Shown here in pieces: positions 43,687-51,704 of a stretch of DNA of 64,000 nt. This stretch comes from Planomicrobium soli. GTDB taxonomy: Bacteria > Bacillota > Bacilli > Bacillales_A > Planococcaceae. The DNA lies in assembly GCF_003014655.1 (NCBI RefSeq), contig NZ_PYAT01000005.1, positions 62,001 through 126,000 on the forward strand, given 5' to 3'. The position numbers and the translations under genes were made by a program. Every line of letters begins with the position of its first letter. The stretch's first letter is position 1. Under the pieces are notes generated by a model. That model was not told the DNA's origin and did no database searches. It saw only the letters and a list, made by a program, of their open reading frames with translations.

Positions 43687-43700
43687 GGAGCTGAAGATAA

Positions 43701-44450
43701 TTGAGAATGCAAAACGAAGTAGCGATTGTGACAGGGGCAGCAAGCGGTATCGGACAGGAAGTATCGGTGCAATTTGCGAAAGAAGGCGCAAAAGTGGTCT
43801 TAGTGGATTTGAATTCATGTGAAAAGACAATCGAACTGCTAGGTGAAGCGGATTATCTGGAATGTCTTGGGGATATTCGTGACCCTGATTTTGTAAAGGC
43901 GGTCGTAAACCGGACCATTGAAAAATTTGATGAAGTTCATGTTTTAGTGAATAACGCCGGTACTTGCAGTCGTTTGGATCTAGAGGACATGACACTGGAA
44001 ATGTGGGAGCGGGATTTGGATACCAATTTGAAAGCGACATTCTTGTTCACGCAAGCCGTCATTTTCCCGCATATGAAAGAGGCAAGGTATGGCCGAATTG
44101 TCAATATTAGTTCTGTTTCAGGCCTCAATGGAGGTGTGGTATCCGGAGGAGACGAGAAAAACGGACGCTCTGGCCCGGCGTATGCGGCATCAAAAGGCGG
44201 CGTTATTGCGCTAACCAAATGGGTCGCCAAAGAAGTCGGCAAATACGGAATTACGTGCAATTCTGTAGCTCCAGGAGCAACAGCAACAGCGATTACTGCA
44301 GGGGTTCCCTATGATACGAGCAACCAAGTCATTGACCGGATGGGAGAGCCAAGTGATATAGCAAATGCTGTTCTTTATTTTGCATCCAAAGAAGCCAGTT
44401 ACACAACTTCCCAGATTCTGAAGGTCGACGGAGGGGTTAGTATTGGATAA
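43701..44450 (+). CDS. SDR-family oxidoreductase (FabG-like)
   Basis: 249 residues. TGAASGIGQEV (nucleotide site), NNAGTCSRLDL, catalytic Ser in VNISSVSGLNG and Tyr-x-x-x-Lys in YAASKGG, with the usual C-terminal TTSQILKVDGGVSIG. It oxidises or reduces a keto/hydroxy group with NAD(P)H. In this operon it may act on a beta-hydroxyacyl or hydroxyacid intermediate. The TTG start is 10 bases from GGAG; ATG 43707 is an alternative. It overlaps the PCC-domain gene by eight bases. Confidence 0.88.
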   Translation: MRMQNEVAIVTGAASGIGQEVSVQFAKEGAKVVLVDLNSCEKTIELLGEADYLECLGDIRDPDFVKAVVNRTIEKFDEVHVLVNNAGTCSRLDLEDMTLEMWERDLDTNLKATFLFTQAVIFPHMKEARYGRIVNISSVSGLNGGVVSGGDEKNGRSGPAYAASKGGVIALTKWVAKEVGKYGITCNSVAPGATATAITAGVPYDTSNQVIDRMGEPSDIANAVLYFASKEASYTTSQILKVDGGVSIG

Positions 44451-45000
44451 TAGTCGAACTCAGACAGCATTTGATGACTCCACTCCCCAATTTGCTGGAG
44501 AGGAAGGAGGAGTCTTAGATCCTGCTCGCATCCAAGCGGTATACGATGGGCGATCTCACCGGATTGTAGGACGTTTGATGAAGGATGTTGACTTGTTCGG
44601 AGGAATCAAAGAAGTCTGCAAACATTTTAACGTAGAAGCGGCTCATTTTCAGTGTTTCGGTTCTTTGAAGTATGCGACGTTTGTCCAGATGGAGCGGGGA
44701 GATGTGGAAGGGACTGTACGGTACTCGGAGAAAATAAAGTCCAGCTCCGCGGTGGAATTGTTATCCGGGACGGGATTTGTGGGCTATGGCGAAGATGCAG
44801 AACTGGATGTCCATTTTCATGGCATGATGATTGATTGCGATCGCCAAATTAATGGAGGGCATTTTTTGGCGGATGAAAATCCGGTAGCTGTTACCATTGA
44901 GTACATCCTTTTTCCGTTAGATGGCGTCGAAATGCAGCGTGGAAAAGATCCTCATTGGGGATTGCCTGTTTTCCAGTTTACAAAAAGGAGTGAAGAGTAA
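44443..45000 (+). CDS. PCC/DUF296 domain protein
   Basis: 185 residues. From about residue 35 it follows the plants-and-prokaryotes-conserved domain: SHRIVGRLMKDVDLFGGIKEVCKHFNVEAAHFQCFGSLKYA, later VDVHFHGMMI-like histidines and GGHFLADENPVAVTIEYIL, where the G-G-H loop and conserved acids sit. PCC domains form trimers and may bind a small molecule or metal; plant versions are AT-hook proteins. TTG start with GGAGGGG; downstream gene begins directly after the stop (45001). No AT-hook is present. Confidence 0.85.
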   Translation: MDNSRTQTAFDDSTPQFAGEEGGVLDPARIQAVYDGRSHRIVGRLMKDVDLFGGIKEVCKHFNVEAAHFQCFGSLKYATFVQMERGDVEGTVRYSEKIKSSSAVELLSGTGFVGYGEDAELDVHFHGMMIDCDRQINGGHFLADENPVAVTIEYILFPLDGVEMQRGKDPHWGLPVFQFTKRSEE

Positions 45001-46482
45001 ATGGAAACTTTGGGACAATTAGCGTTAAAATCTGCGGATGCTTATCCCGGAAAAATAGCTGTAAAAGATGCAAGCCGTTCTTTTACGTACAGGGAGTTTA
45101 TCGGGCGCGCTAAAGCATTGGCTGCCTACTTCAATGATTTAGGATTCAAGAAAGGTGATCGCATCGGCATTTTGATGTCAAACCGTTTGGAGCATATCGA
45201 GTTGGATATCGCTGTTGCATTAGCTGGAATGGTCAAAGTCCCCCTTAATTACCGCCTTCATCCCAAAGAACACCAGTACATGATTGACGATGCCGGTCTG
45301 AGCATTTTGATCGGCGAACAGTTGTTGATTGATGCCGTTGAAATGGAAGTGCCTGTGCTTTATATCGACCAACCTTACGAAACTGTGCTTGAACAATTTG
45401 AAGGGAAATCATTTTTTGAGAAGGTTGCAGAAGATGATTTATTTGCAATCATGTACACTTCGGGAACTACAGGAAATCCAAAAGGTGTGATGCTTTCCCA
45501 TCGGAATATGATTGCCGGAGCCTTGTCTTTGGCGCAAGTGTGCGAAGTGGATTATGAAGATATTGTCGGACATGTTGCTCCGTTAACGCATGGTTCGAAC
45601 TTTTTGAGCCATGTCTCCTGGCTGTATGGATTGACACAAATCGTCTACAGCAAATTCGAACCGGAAGAATTTTTAGATCATCTGGCAGCAGATAAAGTAT
45701 CTATTTTGTTTTTAGTTCCAACGATGGTCAATCTGATGATTCAGCATCCAAGTTTTGATGCTTCTAAACTAGCTACTGTCAAATCGATCAATATGGCAGG
45801 ATCGCCGATTGCCGCAAGTAAGTTGCAGGAGGCATTGGAGAAAGCCGGCAATATTTTCGTGGAGACCTATGGCCAAGTGGAAGCGCCAATGTGCATTACG
45901 ATGATGCCGCGGAATGAAATACGCCATCGCTTAGATTCGTGCGGCCGGATTGGTGTATTTGTAGATGTGAAAATAGTGGATGACGAAAACAAGGAAGTCC
46001 CCCATGGCGAAGTCGGTGAAATCATTGCGAAAGGTTCGCTTGTCATGAAAGGTTACTGGAACAATAAAAAAGCGACCAATGAAACATTGCGAGACGGTTG
46101 GCTACATACAGGAGATTTAGGCTGGCGGGATGAACAAGGATTCGTCCATATTGTAGACCGCAAAAAAGATGTCATCATTTCCGGCGGCGTCAATATTTAT
46201 CCACGGGAAGTGGAAGAGGTGCTAAACCTGCATAAAGGCGTTAAAGAAACATGCGTCATTGGCGTGCCAGACGATAAATGGGGAGAATGCGTAGTTGCAT
46301 TTGTCGTGCCGAATGGAAAAGAAGATGTGACGGTAGAGCAGCTTATTGGGTTGTGCAAAGACAACTTGGCCAGCTTCAAAAAGCCTAAAGAAATTTTTCT
46401 TGTGGAAGAGCTGCCTAAAAGTTCTTACGGCAAAATCCTGAAAAGGGAAATGAAACAGCAACATGTGGAGGTGAGCAAATGA
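45001..46482 (+). CDS. AMP-forming acyl-CoA synthetase
   Basis: 493 residues, ANL superfamily. P-loop motif IMYTSGTTGNPKGVMLSHRN, later VETYGQVEAPMCI (A5-type), HTGDLGWRDEQGFVHIVDRKKDVIISGGVNIYPREVE and the C-terminal catalytic Lys in SSYGKILKREM. It activates a carboxylic acid to its CoA thioester with ATP. The acid is unknown; active-site substrate residues lie in the less conserved SINMAGSPIAAS region. Four-base overlap with the thiolase gene. Starts immediately after the PCC gene, so translation is tightly coupled. Confidence 0.9.
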   Translation: METLGQLALKSADAYPGKIAVKDASRSFTYREFIGRAKALAAYFNDLGFKKGDRIGILMSNRLEHIELDIAVALAGMVKVPLNYRLHPKEHQYMIDDAGLSILIGEQLLIDAVEMEVPVLYIDQPYETVLEQFEGKSFFEKVAEDDLFAIMYTSGTTGNPKGVMLSHRNMIAGALSLAQVCEVDYEDIVGHVAPLTHGSNFLSHVSWLYGLTQIVYSKFEPEEFLDHLAADKVSILFLVPTMVNLMIQHPSFDASKLATVKSINMAGSPIAASKLQEALEKAGNIFVETYGQVEAPMCITMMPRNEIRHRLDSCGRIGVFVDVKIVDDENKEVPHGEVGEIIAKGSLVMKGYWNNKKATNETLRDGWLHTGDLGWRDEQGFVHIVDRKKDVIISGGVNIYPREVEEVLNLHKGVKETCVIGVPDDKWGECVVAFVVPNGKEDVTVEQLIGLCKDNLASFKKPKEIFLVEELPKSSYGKILKREMKQQHVEVSK

Positions 46483-47612
46483 CAAACGTATATATCCACG
46501 GGATCGGCATGACGAAATTCGGGAAGTTGGAATCTTCTTTGAAGGAGCTATTGCTGGAAGCCAGTACAGAAGCATTAAATGACGCGGGGCGTCCCAAAAT
46601 TGATGCGGTATTCGTCGGTAATTTCATGGGAGGAAGCATTTCGAACCAAGAAATTTTAGGAGCCTTGATTGCCAATGATTTGGGCCTTGGCTATATCCCC
46701 TCCACAAAAGTAGAAGGGGCCTGTGCGTCGGGCGGAATTGCTTTCCGCCAAGGGATACTGGGAATCTTGAGCGGGGAATATGAAACGGTCCTGGTTGCCG
46801 GAGTGGAAAAAATGAAGCATGCCTCTACGCCGGACGTAACTCAGGCAATCAATTCCGCAATGGACACTAGTTCTACAGAAAAGCACGCAGGGCTGACATT
46901 TCCGGGATTTTTCGGTGTGTTAGCAAATCGCTACTTTTACGAAACAGGAGCTACGAAAGAGCATTTGGCTCGCGTGGCATTGAAAAATCGCGAGAATGGG
47001 GTGCGAAATCCGTTAGCTCAATTCCCGAAACCGACAAGCTTGGAAGAAATTTTAGCGGCTCGTATGATTACAGATCCACTCGGCTTGTTTGACTGTTCGC
47101 CAATGACTGATGGAGCTGCAGCAATTGTCATTTCCCGTAAAAAATCTCCCATCCATGTCCGCTCTTCCTCTCAAGTTTCAGGGCCTACGCAAATGCAGGA
47201 CGCAGTGGACTTATTGTCCATACCGGCAATTGGAGAATCAGGGCGCCTTGCTTATGAGAAGGCAGGTTTAGGGCCGGAAGATATTGATGTCATAGAAATT
47301 CATGACTGCTTTTCCATGACGGAGATCATTGCTACAGAAGAACTTGGTTTCTTCAATCGTTTGGAAGGATGGAAGGCCGTTGAGGAAGGACGCACCAAAG
47401 TAACAGGTGATAAGCCGGTCAATACAAGCGGTGGGCTGTTATCGCGAGGCCATCCAATCGGAGCCACGGGCATTGCGCAACTCTACCAATTGGTGCGTCA
47501 ACTGCGTGGCAATGCAGCCAATCAAGTGGCGAATAATCCTCGTTTAGCACTGGCACAGAATCTTGGTGGAACAGGATCTTATTCCACTGTCCACATTTTA
47601 GAGAGGGTGTAA
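46479..47612 (+). CDS. SCP2/lipid-transfer-type thiolase
   Basis: 377 residues. Nucleophile Cys82 in GACASGGIAFRQG, HDCFSMTEIIATEELGF (catalytic His of SCP2-type thiolases) and GGLLSRGHPIGATG. The final motif, normally CxGGG with a second active-site Cys, reads NLGGTGS, so this Cys is absent, as in SCP2/archaeal-type thiolases. It could be a true thiolase or a retro-aldolase of the Ltp2 kind; the DUF35 partner gene follows five bases downstream. Four-base overlap with the ligase gene. Confidence 0.87.
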   Translation: MTNVYIHGIGMTKFGKLESSLKELLLEASTEALNDAGRPKIDAVFVGNFMGGSISNQEILGALIANDLGLGYIPSTKVEGACASGGIAFRQGILGILSGEYETVLVAGVEKMKHASTPDVTQAINSAMDTSSTEKHAGLTFPGFFGVLANRYFYETGATKEHLARVALKNRENGVRNPLAQFPKPTSLEEILAARMITDPLGLFDCSPMTDGAAAIVISRKKSPIHVRSSSQVSGPTQMQDAVDLLSIPAIGESGRLAYEKAGLGPEDIDVIEIHDCFSMTEIIATEELGFFNRLEGWKAVEEGRTKVTGDKPVNTSGGLLSRGHPIGATGIAQLYQLVRQLRGNAANQVANNPRLALAQNLGGTGSYSTVHILERV

Positions 47613-47617
47613 GGAAT

Positions 47618-47938
47618 ATGAAAATCTACTCTTGTTGCGGCACGGACTCCATTACCAAAAAGTATGCCTGTTCGAAATGCAGCGAAAGCAAGCATGAGGA
47701 AAAAGAAGTATCAGATAAAGGGACTGTATACAGCTATACGAAAATTCATATTGCTCCAGCAGAATTTGCCGACATTGCCCCTTATAATGTGGTGTTGATC
47801 GATTTGGATGAAGCAAATGCAAAAGTTACGGCACGCATTCAAGAGGACGTCGAAATCGGGGATGCAGTCAAACTGAGCCGCATTGAAAACGGGGCCTATG
47901 TCTATGAAAAAATACAGAATACTTCAGCAGTAGTGTAA
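47618..47938 (+). CDS. DUF35 OB-fold / Zn-ribbon partner of the thiolase
   Basis: 106 residues. N-terminal rubredoxin-like zinc ribbon with Cys6, Cys7, Cys18 and Cys21, then an OB-fold (TVYSYTKIHIAPAEFADIAPYNVVLIDLDEANAKVTARI). DUF35 proteins bind directly to SCP2-type thiolases or aldolases and hold the CoA substrate or bridge two active sites, as in archaeal HMG-CoA synthesis and steroid side-chain cleavage. AAGGAAT precedes ATG, six bases after the thiolase stop; last gene of the operon. Confidence 0.85.
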   Translation: MKIYSCCGTDSITKKYACSKCSESKHEEKEVSDKGTVYSYTKIHIAPAEFADIAPYNVVLIDLDEANAKVTARIQEDVEIGDAVKLSRIENGAYVYEKIQNTSAVV

Positions 47939-47939
47939 A

Positions 47940-47975
47940 GCAGAGAAGGCGTCTATTATAGACTGCCTTCTTTTT
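47940..47975 (+). terminator. terminator of the glcDF-TRAP-thiolase operon
   Basis: AGAAGGC...GCCTTCT stem with an inner GTCTA/TAGAC hairpin and a T-run. It ends the ten-gene unit. Confidence 0.85.
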
Positions 47976-48042
47976 CTATAAAGTAAAGAGACTGTTGAAT
48001 GCCGGTGAAAAAGTGAGGTATACTGAATTTTAAGAAAAATAT

Positions 48043-48054
48043 AAAGCGCTTACA
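48043..48054. promoter_or_regulatory. possible degenerate cre site
   Basis: AAAGCGCTTACA resembles the core of a cre site, but the leading TG is replaced by AT. Upstream of the truncated SDR gene. Confidence 0.25.
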
Positions 48055-48173
48055 TTTAGTCTGTCTTTAATCGTATTAAAGAAATTTTTTACGGTTAACA
48101 TACCGGCCGTTCAATATTGGAGCTTAAAATTAAAAACTTATATTCAACGCCTCAAATAGCAGGGAGGACAAGA

Positions 48174-48332
48174 ATGGGACGAAATTTTGCAGGAAGAACA
48201 GCGTTTGTAACAGGAGGAAGCCGAGGCATTGGCAGGAAGATTACAGAGCGTTTGGCGAGTAAAGGAGCCAATGTTGCCGTTAATCGATTCGACAAAAGCG
48301 TCTTGAAAGTCGACCTTACTTTTTCACTGTAG
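48174..48332 (+). pseudogene. truncated SDR gene (Rossmann N-terminus only)
   Basis: AGGGAGGAC RBS and ATG lead into [18 protein letters not shown], a clean SDR nucleotide-binding start, through [16 protein letters not shown]. After about 40 residues the SDR pattern stops, and the frame ends at residue 52 with [13 protein letters not shown], with no NAG, catalytic Tyr or C-terminus. Nothing in the other frames resumes the protein before the TetR gene 90 bases later. It looks like a deletion remnant, and its promoter region appears intact. Confidence 0.6.
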
Positions 48333-48421
48333 AAACAGCTGAAGCGTGCCTGCTTAAGGCGGTTCAATAGGTTGTTTTGATTTTCCAGCCAAAAAAGTTG
48401 GAGGGGATAAATGCTATAATA

Positions 48422-49033
48422 ATGGAAACATCTTCAGTAAAACAAGAAAGGCAGTGGCTATCCATGAAAGCGGAATTGATGAAGAAAAGCACTGATCTTT
48501 TTGTGGAAAGGGGGTTTAGTGCGACATCCATCCAAGATATTGTTGATGCATTAGGCGTAACAAAAGGCTCTTTCTATTATCATTTCAAAAGCAAAGAAGC
48601 CTTATTAATGGATATACATCTTCGCTATATAGATGATTTACTTAAAAGACAACAGGATTTGCTGGCAACTGAACCAACAAACCGAGGGAAGCTGGTGAAA
48701 GTTGTAGAGCTGCTTATTCATGATATTGAAAATCAAGGGGCGATTGGCCAGGTGTATTACCGGGAAATCCGTCATTTGTCAGCAGAAAACGCAGCGACTA
48801 TCCGAGCAAAACGCGGAGAGTTCCGAGAAAACATTGAACAGGTGATCGGGGACGGCATTAATTCCGGCGAATTTCGGAACAACTTGCAGCCAAAGATGAT
48901 TACCTTTGCGATTCTTGGTGTCACTAACTGGAGCTACCAATGGTTCAATCCGGAAGGCACATTGTCTGTGGCCGAATTGGCAGATATGTATACAGATTTT
49001 ATCCTGAACGGCATTCTAGCACATGAACATTAA
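48422..49033 (+). CDS. TetR-family transcriptional regulator
   Basis: About 203 residues. N-terminal helix-turn-helix: KKSTDLFVERGFSATSIQDIVDALGVTKGSFYYHFKSKEALL, the standard TetR DNA-binding pattern, then an all-helical ligand domain with WSYQWFNPEGTLSVAELADMY near its end, as in the fatty-acid or CoA-ligand TetR repressors of Bacilli. The RBS is poorly placed: GGAGGGG (48400-48406) is 15 bases before ATG 48422, and ATG 48464 is another option. It lies beside the truncated SDR remnant and the thiolase operon and may have controlled them. A terminator follows. Confidence 0.8.
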   Translation: METSSVKQERQWLSMKAELMKKSTDLFVERGFSATSIQDIVDALGVTKGSFYYHFKSKEALLMDIHLRYIDDLLKRQQDLLATEPTNRGKLVKVVELLIHDIENQGAIGQVYYREIRHLSAENAATIRAKRGEFRENIEQVIGDGINSGEFRNNLQPKMITFAILGVTNWSYQWFNPEGTLSVAELADMYTDFILNGILAHEH

Positions 49034-49040
49034 CTGAGGC

Positions 49041-49086
49041 AAAACCCGCCAAAGCATAAGAACTAGGGCTTTAACGGGTTTTTTTT
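49041..49086. terminator. terminator between tetR and ogt
   Basis: AAAACCCG / CGGGTTTT stem with an inner AAAGC/GCTTT pairing, then an 8-T run. Serves mainly the TetR gene. Confidence 0.8.
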
Positions 49087-49603
49087 ATATTTTTTGAAGT
49101 TCTAAATCCAGCAGAAACCGCTTAAGCTCCATGCCTCCCCGATAACCGCTGATTGCTCCGCTTTTTCCGATTACGCGGTGGCAGGGCACTAAGATAAGAA
49201 GCGGATTGGCTCCGATGGCGCTGCCGACTGCCCGAGCTGCTGAAGGCCGGTTGATAAGTTCCGCAATTTCCGAATAAGATATTGTTTTTCCGTAAGGAAT
49301 CTTCTGCAAAACTTGCCAAATTTCTTCTTGGAAAGGAGTTCCTTTAATATCGATAGGCAAAGAGAAAGTCTGTGTAGAACCGTTTAAATAATTAGCCAAC
49401 TCCTGAATATAAGGTGCTAACGCCTCAGTGTTTTCCACTAAGCCGGCATCAGGGTAGCGTTTCGCAAAATAGGCTTCAAACTCTTCGAAGGAACTGCCGG
49501 GAGAGCCGATATAGCAAAGCCCTTTTTCTGTTTTAGCCACATAAAGAGTCCATTGTCCGTTCTCCAAAACCGTCCACTCAATTATTTTTTTGTTTTGATC
49601 CAC
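49085..49603 (-). CDS. ogt: methylated-DNA-protein cysteine methyltransferase
   Basis: 172 residues. The active-site Cys141 is in LVPCHRVIGKSG, followed by GYRGGMELKRFLL; upstream helix IPYGKTISYSEIAELINRPSAARAVG is the DNA-recognition element with the Arg finger. It removes methyl groups from O6-methylguanine by suicide transfer. GTG start with AAGGAGTG; it begins two bases after the adaA stop on the same strand, so adaA-ogt form an operon. Confidence 0.94.
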   Translation of the reverse strand: MDQNKKIIEWTVLENGQWTLYVAKTEKGLCYIGSPGSSFEEFEAYFAKRYPDAGLVENTEALAPYIQELANYLNGSTQTFSLPIDIKGTPFQEEIWQVLQKIPYGKTISYSEIAELINRPSAARAVGSAIGANPLLILVPCHRVIGKSGAISGYRGGMELKRFLLDLELQKI

Positions 49604-49604
49604 T

Positions 49605-50168
49605 CTAATTCACTCCTTTTCGGAATTGGGCCGGCGTTTGGCCGGTCTTCTTTTTAAATAACGTAATAAAATAAGGGGTGTTCGAAAATCCGGCAGCTCT
49701 GCCGATTTCAGTGACTGAACGACTAGTTGATGTAAGCTCTTGTGCGGCTTTTTCTAAACGTTTTTGTTGAAGATAAACCAAAGGTGATATTCCTGTAACT
49801 TTTTTGAATGATCGCTGCAGATGATAAGGGCTGCTATGAGTCGTTTCTGCAAGTGAGCTAAGCGTTACTTCTTCGGTAAAATGGACATCTATCCATTCAG
49901 AGATTTGTTGAACCCATTCTTCCATCGGAAGTTTTAATCCGTCCGGTTTGCAGCGTTTACAAGGTCGGTATCCCTGTTCAAGCGCGATAAAAGCGTTCTT
50001 GAAAATCTGAACATTTTCTTTGTTGGGCAGACGGGACTTGCATGAAGGACGGCAAAAAACGCCGGTTGTTTGGACACCGTAAAAAAAGCGGTCATCAAAT
50101 TCTGGATCGTTTTCCTTAATAGCTTGCCAATAAACTGCAGGAATTGAAGAAGTGTTTTTTGCCTGCAT
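49605..50168 (-). CDS. adaA: AdaA methylphosphotriester-DNA methyltransferase / transcriptional activator
   Basis: About 187 residues. The N-terminal zinc domain has Cys39, Cys43, Cys70 and Cys73, of which Cys39 accepts a methyl group from backbone phosphotriesters; this raises DNA affinity and activates alkylation-response genes. The C-terminal half is an AraC-type double helix-turn-helix (SSPYHLQRSFKKVTGISPLVYLQQKRLEKA, then TEIGRAAGFSNTPYFITLFKKKTGQTP). It runs directly into ogt, as adaA-adaB do in Bacillus. Start 50168 chosen for the GGTGAGGA ahead of it. Confidence 0.92.
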   Translation of the reverse strand: MQAKNTSSIPAVYWQAIKENDPEFDDRFFYGVQTTGVFCRPSCKSRLPNKENVQIFKNAFIALEQGYRPCKRCKPDGLKLPMEEWVQQISEWIDVHFTEEVTLSSLAETTHSSPYHLQRSFKKVTGISPLVYLQQKRLEKAAQELTSTSRSVTEIGRAAGFSNTPYFITLFKKKTGQTPAQFRKGVN

Positions 50169-50343
50169 TTCCTCACCGCCTTTATTTACAGTATACACCC
50201 AAAGCCTGGTCTATTAATGTTTCAGGAATGAAAAAGCAAGATAACAAAACTCTGTTCCATTAACCTGGCACCTTTTCGTTTTATCGATTTTTAAAAGGGA
50301 ATAAAATAATAACGAAATCAATTTTGAAAAGAGAGTGGATACT

Positions 50344-51297
50344 ATGATTAATTCGTTAGGTGAACTGATTGAGGAAAAAGGTTATAGAGATAAGCGCTCT
50401 ATACCGTGGAATACTATATGCAAGGAAGAGAAATTAACGGAAACATTTTTAAGAGAGAACAGCGATCAGGTAAACTGGAAACTAGTTTCTGAATTTCAAG
50501 AACTGTCCGAAGAATTTATCCGAGAATTTAGTGGGCGCCTGTTTTGGGAAAGTGTTATAAAACATCAAAAAGTATCAGAGAGATTTATTGAAGAATTTGC
50601 GGCGGAAGAAAAATGGCTAATCAATTGGGACAAGCTGAGCAAGCGCCAGCAAAGTTTCTATGAAAAAGAGGGCAAACCGTTTGATGAACAAGAATACTGG
50701 ACAATCGTGTCGATGAAACAAGAGCTGGCTAACGGCAAAGGATTGTCTCCTGCTTTTATCGAACGGCACCAGGAGAAATTGTCGTGGAGCTGCCTGTCGC
50801 TCTGCCAGAATTTGCCCATGCAATTGATTAGCCGCCATCAGCAAAAAGTGGATTGGCATGTGATTACCCGAGTGCAAGTGCTGTCAGAAAAATTTATCGA
50901 AAAACATCGGGGAAAAGTAGAATGGGCAACCATTTCCTTCCATCAACAGCTATCAGAACGCTTCATCAACAAGCACCAAGAGAAAATGAGTTTCATCTCA
51001 GCAGAACAGAAACGCTCAGAAGCTTTTTTATATACGCATTTGGATAAGATGGACGCCGCTTCTATTATCGAAAACCAAAACTTGTGCACTGTAAAAAAGT
51101 ATGCGGAAATGGATGTTTATGTAATAGCAAAAAATAGGCGGAAAAAATACATCATTCAGTTCCATAACCCAGCAGACACTCATGAATTCCATAAAGTGGG
51201 AGAAGAAGAGCTGTTTGAGTACTTGGCGGAAAACGATATGTTTGAAGTTATTGAAAAGGACTTCCCTGAACTTACTCTTGCAGAAAGCGAAGGGTAA
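50344..51297 (+). CDS. uncharacterised protein built of 23-residue helical repeats
   Basis: About 317 residues, no signal or membrane segment, rich in Glu, Lys and His. A unit of the form L-S-E-x-F-I-x-x-H-x-x-K-V-x-W-x-x-I-S-x-x-Q starts at residues 31, 54, 77, 134, 157, 180 and 203, spacing exactly 23 within each block, with a last degenerate copy near 224. Residues 95-130 form a break. The C-terminal 60 residues are non-repetitive (KYIIQFHNPADTHEFHKVGEEELFEYLAEN). I do not recognise the family; TPR-like or ankyrin-like binding surfaces would fit. ATG 50344 with AAAAGAGAG. Not near any operon partner. Confidence 0.75.
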   Translation: MINSLGELIEEKGYRDKRSIPWNTICKEEKLTETFLRENSDQVNWKLVSEFQELSEEFIREFSGRLFWESVIKHQKVSERFIEEFAAEEKWLINWDKLSKRQQSFYEKEGKPFDEQEYWTIVSMKQELANGKGLSPAFIERHQEKLSWSCLSLCQNLPMQLISRHQQKVDWHVITRVQVLSEKFIEKHRGKVEWATISFHQQLSERFINKHQEKMSFISAEQKRSEAFLYTHLDKMDAASIIENQNLCTVKKYAEMDVYVIAKNRRKKYIIQFHNPADTHEFHKVGEEELFEYLAENDMFEVIEKDFPELTLAESEG

Positions 51298-51704
51298 AAA
51301 TAAGGACACTCCAGTTCTCTGCTTAAAAGATAATGTTGGAGGCACTAATGGCTTGAAATTTCTTTATCTGTGGCCATTCTTTCGGCAAAGCTGATTTGGA
51401 AGTAAGGGGATTGCTCTTCTTTAAAATAGAAGTCTTTTCGATATTTAAAGCCAATCAAATCCGTACTAGTTTTTCATTGTTGGATTTTGTCATTTTGTTC
51501 ACTTGCTCTTCACATTTTGATAATCAGCATGGCTATATGATTTACAAATCTTCCACGAAGAGTATAATTACAAGTGGAATGAGGCATCAATCTAAAGTTT
51601 TTATTGAACTCAAGATGATCCAAACCTTTTAATGAAAAGCTAGCAGTTTTCTCATCATTGGAAGCAGCATGTTTCCTCGAGTTAACGAAGTAGGTGGTTA
51701 ATAT
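51298..51704. other. 407-base gene-free region
   Basis: AT-rich, with several short frames (for instance 51396-51632) that lack an RBS and give low-complexity, Cys/Phe-rich peptides. I see no convincing terminator or RNA element; it precedes tatC. Confidence 0.5.

Noticed and set aside
51396-51632. 78-residue frame between the repeat protein and tatC
   Set aside because: No clear RBS, low-complexity aromatic composition and no homology that I can recognise.
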